Part shown: in pieces, positions 8,345 to 15,819 of the stretch
Numbering within the stretch: the first letter of the stretch is position 1
Layout of the letters: each line of letters opens with the position of its first letter
From: Chrysochromulina parva
Taxonomy: Eukaryota; Haptophyta; Prymnesiales; Chrysochromulinaceae
Reading direction: 5' to 3'
NCBI GenBank assembly: GCA_002887195.1
Contig: PJAB01001245.1
Span: 1-16,035, forward strand
Length of the DNA stretch: 16,035 nucleotides
Made by a program: the position numbers and the translations under genes
The notes under the pieces: generated by a model
Seen by the model: only the letters and a program-made list of their open reading frames with translations
Database searches by the model: none
Told to the model about the DNA's origin: nothing

Positions 8345-11300
8345 ATGCCTAGAGCTCGGCTGCCGACCTCAACGTTGGTCGCCGCGCTGCTCGAGCAGAA
8401 GAACACCAAGAGGAGGATCCTGCGGATCCTGACGCACAAGTACCACGATCCAACGGAGCAGATCTCGCGCGATGCCTTCGCCGAGCTCGTCGCCAATGCC
8501 CTCGCCGAGGACTGCGCCTTTAGCCACGACGAGCTGATCGCCGCCGCCCGAGACGTCTTTGACACCAAGATCTTGGCTTCAAAGACGCTCGCAGTGAGCC
8601 CCCGCGACTCGGTGAGCGCACGAGAGATCCTCTCCCTCTATCGCTTCGGGTTCACTGCGGCAGCGGGCCTGCCCGAGCCCATCGGGCTGCCGCAGAGCGT
8701 TAGCGTTCAGAGAATCGAGCTCGTGACGTCTCTGCGCGATGCGGCACGCATCTACGAGCGCGGAGGGCTGATGTCGCCGCGCATCGCACGCAGCCACGGC
8801 GATGCCGCCCTCTCTCCTAGCGCCGACGCGCCCTCTCCCCTCGCGCTCATCACGGCGCTGCCAACCGAAGCCGACGGCCTGGTTGGCCCTTACGATCGTA
8901 ACGGCCTGGTTGGCCGTTACGATGGGCTCAACGCGAAGACCAAAGTCGGCAGCGCCGAAGAGGAAGGCGGCGCGCCGGTCGACGGTGCGGCGGGGCGTCG
9001 CTCGCCGTCGGGCCCGCCCTCGACTGAGACGCTGCTGCGGCTGGCCCAGGCGCGTCTGCGCACACAAGCCGCCCGGCTACGCGTGAAGCTCGAGAGGCTC
9101 TCAATCGACCGACACGGTGCGGCTCCCATCGACGAGATCATTCGAACCGTTCGGGAGATTGGATCTCGCGCGCACCCGCCGCTGCTGGTCGTGGGGGCGG
9201 CAGAGGCAGCGCTGCGTGAGCTCGCATGGAGCGTGGGCGATGGGCGCCGAGATGGGCGCGGGGCGGCAGAGGAGTGGGGCGAGCAGGACGCGGATGTGGG
9301 CGATGGTGACGAGGTGGAGCAAGGCGAGAATGTGACGCTGACGGGTGGAGTGAAGAAGGAGGCAACTGACGATGAGGGGATGCGTGGCGAGGAGGACGGC
9401 AGCAGTGGTGGCGATGACGTCGGCGGCAACGAGGCTCCGCAGCGGGTGCATTTGCTACCCTCGCTTCCTGATTTGGCAACGCGGCGGGTGCATGTTCGCC
9501 GTTTCGCCGCGGCGCTGTGGACAGTCCCCGGTCACCAACCGCCAAGCTTACCGCCGTTACCCGTGCCCAAGGGCGGTGCGATCACTTCTGGGAGCGCCGT
9601 GGTAAGCACTTGCATGCAGATCTCTTCTGGGATCGCCGGCCTCCGGCACAGCGCCAGCAGCCCGGCCGTCGCTAGCCTGCGGGCACCGGCCCGGGCCATT
9701 CGTCGGAAGTCGCTACCTAATTTGGCACTGCCATCACTACCTAATATGGAACAACCCTTTCCTCGGAAGCCGGAAGCCGCCGCCGCCGCCCAGGGCGGAG
9801 CAAGGAAGCCGATCACGCAATACGAGATCATGATCGGCACCGCGAGTGGCAGACGGCACGGCGGCGGCGGCGGCTGGGGCGATGGCGGCGGCAGCGTCGT
9901 CGTCGTTGTTGGCGGCGGCGATGACGGTTGTCTTCCTCCGATGAAGACTCCGGGCTCCAGCACCGCGTCCTCCCTGACAAAACCCCGCGCTGCTGTCGAT
10001 ACATCCGCGCTGCCCAGCTTATCGCCCTCCTCCTCCGCCGCCGCCGTCGCCGCGGCCTCCCCGGGGCTCAACGCGTTTGGAAGCGTCACGCGTAGTGCGA
10101 TGCCGAAGGCGACGCCCCTAGTAGGCGCCGATGCAGCAGGCGAGGAGTTTCGTCAACCATGTGATGCGGATGTTGCAAGGAGGTCGAATGTGCGCCGTCA
10201 CCTGCAGCAAGGCATCTCGTTAGCTGGGAGCAACGCGATGCTCCTCAAGCTTCGCACCAGGGTCCGCGAATGGTCATTGCATGCCGTCAGCCAGGTGCAG
10301 GTGCAGCAGGTGCAGCAGGTGCAGCAGGTGCAGCAGCGACAGCTGCAGCAAAACGCAGCAAAGCGCGCGGCAGACGCGCAGGCGGTCGGTCCTATAAGCG
10401 TGACCGCGTACTTGGATGAGGTCTTCCATCAGGTCGCCGGCGACGACGATCTTGCCGCCGAAGCCGCCGCCGATGCAGCGGCAGCCAAAGCAGCCGCCAA
10501 GACAGCCGCACGAAAAGCGGCGCGCGGCAGACGGCCGGGGATCTTGGGAGATTTCGATCTGGACGAAGAGCCAGGTGCTCCGCCGATTGTCGACCAGGTG
10601 AGTGAGGCATGACCACTGACGACCACTGATGGCCACTTAATGACCACTGATGACCACTGATGACCACTGATGACCACTGATGACCACTTGATGACCACTG
10701 ATGATCACTGATGACCACTTATGACCACTGACGACCACTGATGGCCACTTAATGACCACTGATGATCACCGACACACCGAGCCTCATTGATGACCCCATT
10801 GAGAGGCGTAACGATCAACGCTCTGCCGATCGCCGAGCAGATCAAGAGGGCCCTGCAGCTGAACGCGACGAGAGTGATGGACCTGTTCCGAAGCTGGGAT
10901 GAGAATGGCGACGGGCAGGTGTCATGCGCCGAGTTCCATCACGCGATGGCCGTCCTGGGACTCGAGGTGCCCGCAGAGAGCATCGACGAGCTGTTCGCCA
11001 GCTGGGATGCCGATGGCGGTGGCACGCTCGAGTTCTACGAGCTCTCCAAGATCCTGCGCGGCCCTGTCGCTGACCTCCCTACCAAGACAGCGCTCCCGGC
11101 CATCTCGGCCAAGGTACAGAAGACCTTCTCGCGCTTCGACGTGAATCACAACGGGTACCTCGAAATCCAGGAGCTGCGCAAGGCGCTCGAGCACCAAGGC
11201 CTCGACTTAAGCACCGCCGAGGCCGGGCGCATCCTGAGCGTGTACGACGACAAGCCCAACGGCAAGCTGGACCTGAGCGAGTTTGCGCAGGTCATCCACG

Positions 11301-12788
11301 ACCTGAGCGCCACTGCTTCCAAGGTCAAGCTGACCTTCTCGCGCTTCGATGCAAATGACAGCGGGTACCTCGAAATCCAGGAGCTGCGCAAGGCGCTCGA
11401 GCACCACGGCCTCGACTTAAGCACTGCCGAGGCCGGACGAATCATGAGCGTGTACGACGGCAATCCCAACGGCAAGCTGGACCTGAGCGAGTTTGCGCAG
11501 GTCATTCATGACCTGAGCGCCTCCCTACTGCACCCTACTGTGCAGCCGACGGCCAGCAAGGGGGCCACCCCACCCCCGACGGAGATTAATCGCAAGGCGT
11601 ACCAACGGGCGATGGCCGAATTTGGGATGGATTTGGGCGCGGGCGAGGAAGGTGAGGCTGATGATGACCTCTGATGACCGCTGATGACCCCTGATGGCCG
11701 AATTTGGGATGGATTTGGGCGCTGGCGAGGAAGGTGAGGCTGATGATGACCACACTGATAATGACCCCTGATTGTTCCGTGGCTTGCATGCTGATTGAAG
11801 CTGATGGGCTCCCTCATCAGGCGAGGTCCTTTTCCAAGCCCTGGACGTCAAGGGGGAGGGTACGATCTCCATGAGTGATCTCCAGGCCGCGATCAAGTTC
11901 ATCCTAGATCCACGGCACGAGACGGACCCGACAGGTCTGCTTCCACTGATGACCGCTGATGACCGCTTATGGCCACTGATGACCACTGATGACCTCTGAC
12001 GATCCTCGGCACGAGGCAGACCCGTCCGGTCTTCTTCCACAGCTTGACCTCGAGGCCATTGCCTGCTGATGACTGCATGATGACTGCATGCTGATTTCAT
12101 GATGACTGCATGACGACTGAAAGCTGACTGCATGAGGATTGCCTCCCTGATCAGGTCTGCTCCGCGACTCGGCCTCGCTGCCCGCTGGCCTCCTTAAGCT
12201 CTTCCAAATCGAGCACCGGTCCACGCTGGCCAATCCCTCGCCGACTTCGGCCAAGACGAAGACCTCGGCCAAGAAATCGGCCAATCCCACCGAACAGCTC
12301 CGGGCATCCCTCGTGGCGAGGGGGGAACGGGTGGTGGGCCTGTTCCGGCGGTGGGATCTCAACGGCGATGGCATCATCTCGAAGGAGGAGGTGATCTGCA
12401 ACATGATTGCGCCGGATTGCTCCACATCATCAGAGGCGAATAGTTCTCATGAGAGGCTTCTTCCCATCCCCCCCCCCCCTCACCCACCCCCTCCTTTTGG
12501 GCGCGGTGCGCACAGTTCCGGGCGGCTCTTCCCGAGCTCGGCCTGATCTCGATCTTGGTCGGCCAGGCGGACGATCTTTTTGATCAATTCGACACGGACA
12601 GCTCGGGCGAAATCTCCTTCCACGAGCTCCATGCGATGCTTCGCAAGCCACCCCCCGCCGTGCGCCAGCCGCCGGCCCGTCGCGTGCAGATTGCCATCCT
12701 CGAAATCGAGCCGCTTCGCGAGCAGACGCGACGCAAGCTGCTCGAGATGAACATGCGCGCGACCATGCAGGACAACCTGCTGACCTGA
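8345..12788 (+). CDS. Multi-EF-hand calcium-binding protein (five exons, nine EF-hands)
   Basis: Exons: 8345-10597, 10841-11651, 11821-11934, 12155-12390, 12516-12788; phases 0, 1, 1, 0 agree at every join, giving 1228 residues. The first in-frame ATG is 8345. Donors are GTGAGT, GTGAGG, GTCTGC and GTGATC. The N-terminal ~750 residues are low complexity with Ala, Gly and Pro runs, helical stretches (LEQKNTKRRILRILTHKYHD) and a VQQ repeat; no known domain was recognised there. Nine EF-hand loops follow at ~771 (DENGDGQVSCAE), 807, 851, 887, 921, 957, 1030 (DVKGEGTISMSD), 1127 (DLNGDGIISKEE) and 1164 (DTDSSGEISFHE). Intron 4 falls right after the loop Glu of EF8, and splicing restores SKEEFRAALPELG. 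Most loops keep the acidic position 1 and Gly 6, so calcium binding is likely. No kinase or other enzymatic domain is visible; a calcium sensor or buffer role is inferred. Divergent from the demethylase gene. Confidence 0.85.
8876..8923 (+). repeat. 27-bp tandem duplication in EF-hand gene exon 1
   Basis: The word ggcctggttggcc(c/g)ttacgat occurs twice 27 bp apart, giving LVGPYDRNG then LVGRYDGLN. A small in-frame duplication with no evident function. Confidence 0.75.
10297..10341 (+). repeat. GTGCAGCAG repeat coding VQQ units
   Basis: Several copies of gtgcagcag encode a Val-Gln-Gln run in the EF-hand protein, likely a helical or flexible linker produced by slippage. Confidence 0.8.
10577..10840 (+). 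repeat. Direct repeat at the two ends of EF-hand gene intron 1
   Basis: The last 21 nt of exon 1 (10577-10597, coding APPIVDQ) and the last 21 nt of intron 1 (10820-10840, reading ALPIAEQ in phase with exon 2) match at 17 of 21 positions by hand alignment. The offset is 243 bp, exactly the intron length. Both end in CAG. Confidence 0.75.
10609..10765 (+). repeat. Decamer satellite (TGATGACCAC) filling EF-hand gene intron 1
   Basis: About sixteen units of a 10-bp repeat, consensus TGATGACCAC with variants TGATGGCCAC and TGATGATCAC, fill the intron. A 45-bp higher-order block is repeated exactly at 10609-10653 and 10721-10765. Each unit carries TGA stops in changing frames because the period is not a multiple of three, and each has CTGAT/CTGAC, a match to the CTRAY branch-point consensus. 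Confidence 0.92.
11126..11521 (+). repeat. Tandem duplication of an EF-hand pair
   Basis: Two 186-bp blocks, 11126-11311 and 11336-11521, are offset by 210 bp (70 residues) and differ at about 14 positions by hand count. They encode EF3-EF4 and EF5-EF6. Differences cluster in the first calcium loop (DVNHNG against DANDSG) and at EHQG/EHHG. Confidence 0.9.
11611..11751 (+). repeat. Exon 2 end and donor duplicated inside intron 2 of the EF-hand gene
   Basis: Copies at 11611-11669 and 11693-11751 (59 bp, one mismatch, 82-bp offset) hold the last 41 nt of exon 2, coding MAEFGMDLGAGEE, plus donor GTGAGG. The first copy is the real exon end; the second is intronic. Reading through from exon 2 stops at EADDDL, before the second donor. 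TGATGACC decamers fill the gap. Confidence 0.92.
11907..12040 (+). repeat. Diverged copy of the exon 3 end inside intron 3 of the EF-hand gene
   Basis: Copies at 11907-11946 and 12001-12040 match at about 34 of 40 positions. They read DPRHETDPTGLLP and DPRHEADPSGLLP; the changes I count are at codon positions 1 and 3 only. The second copy runs on to QLDLEAIAC and a stop. Confidence 0.85.
11932..12161 (+). repeat. 10-bp direct repeat exactly spanning both splice sites of intron 3
   Basis: The word caggtctgct occurs at 11932-11941 (donor, CAG|GTCTGC) and 12152-12161 (acceptor, CAG|GTCTGC of exon 4), 220 bp apart, which is the intron length. This explains the unusual donor GTCTGC and makes the exact splice point ambiguous by sequence alone. 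Confidence 0.85.
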
Positions 12789-13395
12789 TAGTATGAAGGG
12801 CACGGATATGGTACCACGTGGTTCGCGGTTAGGGTTAGGCCTAACCCTAACCCTAACCAGAATGGTACCACGTGCATCGCGGTTATCGCGGGAGCCGTCT
12901 TCGGTGATGAAACCCCTTTGTTTACGAAACCCCTTTGCCCCTCAGGATTCCCACGGGGGCAAAGTTACCGGTAGGCTGCCGTGTGTCCCGTGTGTCCCGG
13001 CTCCCCACGGTGTCTTTTTACCGGTAGGCTGCACAGAATAACCTCCGAAAGGCTCTCGACGTTCGTGTCGATGTGTCGTCAAGTGTGGCGCGGCTTGCCA
13101 GCCGTGCCGCTTTCTCAAAACCCATCTTCCCGAACCCGTACTTAAGGGGGACTCAGAGCTCGGCCTTCGGCCAGCTCTCGGGGCTGTTCTATCTAAACGA
13201 TTCCCTTAGTGTGTAAATGCAAAATGGACTCTGAGTACCCCCAAATGCAATTTAACGTGAACGTGAAGCGTCGGGGTCTTGTATTGTCTTCTCTTCTGGG
13301 CTTTGTACGTGTTGTGTGAACGTTAACACGACAGACGCGACAACCGCGACAACCGGTGCTACGGCACTGTACTGTACCGGTAGGAACCTATTAAC
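12789..13395. other. Intergenic region with telomeric palindrome, repeats and possible hairpins
   Basis: No gene is supportable in these 607 bp. From the left it has an interstitial telomeric palindrome (12827-12858), two copies of gaaacccctttg (12909-12920, 12926-12937), the 15-bp repeat ttaccggtaggctgc (12965-12979, 13018-13032) and a 9-bp gtgtcccgt-type repeat (~12977-13000). Further on are a possible RNA hairpin (13146-13242) and a near-palindrome gtgtgaacgttaacac (13314-13329). A third taccggtagg (13375-13384) lies 12 nt before the next ATG. The promoter of the TPR gene is expected in the right part. Confidence 0.6.
12808..12885. repeat. Head-to-head telomeric repeat palindrome between 24-bp direct repeats
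   Basis: Bases 12827-12839 (ggttagggttagg) are followed directly by their perfect reverse complement at 12840-12852, making a 26-bp palindrome of TTAGGG/CCCTAA units with one extra CTAACC to 12858. Around it, 12808-12831 and 12862-12885 form a direct repeat (22 of 24 identical, 54-bp offset) that begins atggtaccacgtg and ends tcgcggtta. Each contains KpnI-type GGTACC and the E-box/G-box core CACGTG. Confidence 0.9.
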
Positions 13396-15534
13396 ATGAA
13401 AGGGCTTCAAGGTCAGCATGGCGCTGATATCGAGCTGCTCGCGGCGCTTGTGCGCGACGGCGACGCTCAAAGCAAGGCGGACGCAGCCGGCGCCTTGGCG
13501 AAGCTGGCGGCCCGCGACGCTACAAATACGGCGGCCATCGCCGCGGCGGGCGCCATCGAGCCGCTTGCGGCGCTCGTGCGCGACGGCGACGCTCAAGGCA
13601 AGGCCTACGCAGCCGGCGCCGTGGCGATGCTGGCGAACGGCGACCATAACGGCGACCATAACGGCGACCATAACGGCGACGATAACAGCGACGATAACAG
13701 CGACGATGAACTGGAAAGGTACCGCGCGATGCTCGGCGACACGCACCCAGACACGCTCGCGTCTATCCACAATCTGGGCGTGCTGTTGTGCGATCAGGAC
13801 GATCTGGCGGCAGCGGAGCCGCTGCTTCAAGAGGCGGTGGCAGGGCGCCGCGTGACGCTCGGCGACACGCACCCAGACACGCTCGAGTCGATCGAAAACC
13901 TGGGCTGGCTGTTGCACAAACAGGACGATCTGGCGGCAGCGGAGCTGCTGCTTCGCGAGGCGCTGGCAGGGTTCCGCGCGACGCTTGGCGACACGCACCC
14001 AGACACGCTCGCGTCGATCGACTACCTGGGCAGCGTGCTGCTGCACGATCAGGGCGATCTGGCGGCAGCGGAGCTGCTGCTTCGCGAGGCGGTGGCAGGG
14101 TACCGTGCGACGCTCGGCGACACGCACCTAAGAACGCTCAGGTCAATCGATAACCTGGGCTTGCTGCTGCACAATCAGGGCGATCTAGCGGCAGCGGCAC
14201 CGCTGTATCGCGAGGCGCTGGCAGGGTACCGCGCAACGTACGGCGACACGCACCCAGACACGCTCGAGTGGATCGACAACCTGGGCTCGCTGCTGCACGA
14301 TCAGGGTGATCTGGCGGCAGCGGCGCCGCTGTATGACGAGGCGGCGCAGGTCCTGCGCGAGGCACTGGTCGCGAAGCAGCTGTGCCGCGAGATGCGTGGC
14401 GACACGCAGCTCATCTCGCACTCATTGAAAACAAACCTGGGCAAACTGCTGCACGCTCGGGGCAATCTGGCGGCAGCGGCGCCGCTGTATCGCAAGGCGC
14501 TGGCAGGGTGCCGCGCGTGGTTGGGCGACACGCACCTAGACACGCTCGCGTCCATCAGCAACCTGGGCATACTGCTGAAAGATCAGGGCGACGTGCCGGC
14601 AGCGACGCTGCTGCTCCGCGAGGCGCTGTCCGGGTACCGTGCGACGCTCGGCGACACGCACCCAGACACGCTCGCGTCGATCAACAACCTGAAGGCCGTT
14701 GATGCCTTGGCGACCGCAGCGCTTGAGGGGCTCACGCTGGTACCTGCGGACAACGAGACGGGCTTCATGTGCGTGGTGAAGGCTGGCAAAAAGTTCAAGG
14801 CGGTGATTGAGGAGGGGGGCGAGAGGCACTACCTTGGCACCTTTGTGACGCCTCAGCAGGCGGCCTTGGTGGTCGCGAGGCGCTTGGGAGAGGAGGGATC
14901 GGCGGCGGCGGCAGCGGCGGCGGCGGCGGCGGCAGCGAGGGTCCATCTCACGCCAGAGCAGGCCCAAACGGCTGCAGCTAACGAAGGGCTCACTCTGGTA
15001 CCTGCGGACAACGAGACGGGCTTCATGTGCGTGGTGAAGACTTGCAAACAGTTCAAGGCGGAGATCAAGGAGGGGGGCGAGATGCACTACCTTGGCTGCT
15101 TTGTGACGCCTCAGCAGGCGGCCTTGGTGGTCGCGAGGCGCTTGGGAAAGGAGAGATCGGCGGCGGCGGCGGCGGCGGCGGCAGCGAGGGTCCATCTCAC
15201 GCCAGAGCAGGCCGAAACGGCTACAGCTAACGAAGAGCTCACATTGGTACCTGCGGACAACGAGACGGGCTTCAAGTTCGTGAGGAAGGCTGGCAAAAAG
15301 TTCATGGTCAGGGTTGACGAGGGGGGCGAGAGGCACTACCTTGGCACCTTTGTGACGCTTCAGCAGGCGGCCTTGGTGGTCGCGAGGCGCTTGGGAAAGG
15401 AGGGATCGGCGGCGGCGGCAGCGGCGGCGGCGGCGGCGGCGGCAGGCAGTGGCAGTTCGCGAAAGCGCCCTGTCGAGAGCACGGCGACCACCAGTCGCAG
15501 CGGGCGCCGTTTGCAGCCAATCCAAGGGTTGTGA
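13396..15534 (+). CDS. Armadillo-TPR protein with three AP2-like domains
   Basis: Intronless 712-residue frame; the ATG at 13396 follows an in-frame TAG at 13381. Residues ~9-82 are two armadillo-like repeats (IELLAALVRDGDAQSKADAA, AAGAIEPLAALVRDGDAQGK). A GDHN/SDDN linker (83-105) comes from a 12-bp repeat. Residues ~114-434 hold seven full and one partial 42-residue kinesin-light-chain-type TPRs (GDTHPDTLASIHNLG, DQGDLAAAEPLLREALAG); the fifth has a ~10-residue insertion. Three AP2-like units start near 445, 531 and 614 (GLTLVPADNETGF, GGERHYLGTFVTPQQAALVV, ARRLG), separated by poly-Ala and VHLTPEQA linkers. The basic tail (SSRKRP, SRSGRR) could be a nuclear localisation signal. AP2 folds usually bind DNA and TPR/armadillo arrays bind proteins, so a nuclear adaptor or regulator is inferred. 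The target is unknown. Confidence 0.85.
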   Translation: MKGLQGQHGADIELLAALVRDGDAQSKADAAGALAKLAARDATNTAAIAAAGAIEPLAALVRDGDAQGKAYAAGAVAMLANGDHNGDHNGDHNGDDNSDDNSDDELERYRAMLGDTHPDTLASIHNLGVLLCDQDDLAAAEPLLQEAVAGRRVTLGDTHPDTLESIENLGWLLHKQDDLAAAELLLREALAGFRATLGDTHPDTLASIDYLGSVLLHDQGDLAAAELLLREAVAGYRATLGDTHLRTLRSIDNLGLLLHNQGDLAAAAPLYREALAGYRATYGDTHPDTLEWIDNLGSLLHDQGDLAAAAPLYDEAAQVLREALVAKQLCREMRGDTQLISHSLKTNLGKLLHARGNLAAAAPLYRKALAGCRAWLGDTHLDTLASISNLGILLKDQGDVPAATLLLREALSGYRATLGDTHPDTLASINNLKAVDALATAALEGLTLVPADNETGFMCVVKAGKKFKAVIEEGGERHYLGTFVTPQQAALVVARRLGEEGSAAAAAAAAAAAARVHLTPEQAQTAAANEGLTLVPADNETGFMCVVKTCKQFKAEIKEGGEMHYLGCFVTPQQAALVVARRLGKERSAAAAAAAAARVHLTPEQAETATANEELTLVPADNETGFKFVRKAGKKFMVRVDEGGERHYLGTFVTLQQAALVVARRLGKEGSAAAAAAAAAAAAGSGSSRKRPVESTATTSRSGRRLQPIQGL
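13636..13708 (+). repeat. 12-bp tandem repeat coding the GDHN/SDDN linker
   Basis: About six units of aacggcgaccat, drifting to aacagcgacgat, join the armadillo and TPR parts of the protein in frame. Confidence 0.85.
14728..15420 (+). repeat. Triplicated AP2-like coding unit
   Basis: Units starting at 14728, 14986 and 15235 are highly similar at DNA level, offset by 258 and 249 bp. The length difference comes from the GGC/GCG poly-Ala tract that ends each unit, a sign of slippage. Confidence 0.88.
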
Positions 15535-15819
15535 GGATTGTGCATCTGTCTCGGTGTTTCTGACCGGGGGAGCCGGGACACACAAGCGTCACAAGCGAGC
15601 GCCAACAACTAGTAGGGCGCCAAGCAAGACGGGCGCACGACGGGCACACGGATTTTGACCCGTGAGAAGGTCAGTAGGTGTTCAGGAAACTCGTAGCGCC
15701 AATACGACGTGCTGAATTGCTTCGTGCGTCTTGTCTGCACAAATTTGACGTGTTCAAAACGTGAACGTGAACGTGCATGCATGTGTCTCATCACTCATGG
15801 CAGGCCTGTAGGAAGGGTC
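15535..15819. other. Downstream intergenic sequence
   Basis: No supportable gene. The word aacgtgaacgtgaa at 15758-15771 also occurs upstream of the TPR gene at 13254-13267. Nothing else distinctive seen. Confidence 0.4.

Noticed and set aside
10609..10765. CRISPR-like array
   Set aside because: The unit is 10 bp with no spacers and lies inside a spliceosomal intron.
11652..11820. Exon 2 of the EF-hand gene ending at its own stop (EADDDL)
   Set aside because: A stop there would lose three further EF-hands whose exons join in phase; GTGAGG at 11652 is a good donor.
12793..13041. 82-residue plus-strand frame over the telomeric palindrome
   Set aside because: Its sequence is mostly translated telomeric and short repeats; no domain.
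13252..15585. Large minus-strand frames (13252-14127, 14536-15585) opposite the TPR-AP2 gene
   Set aside because: They are periodic shadows of the TPR and AP2 repeats, with no independent domain.
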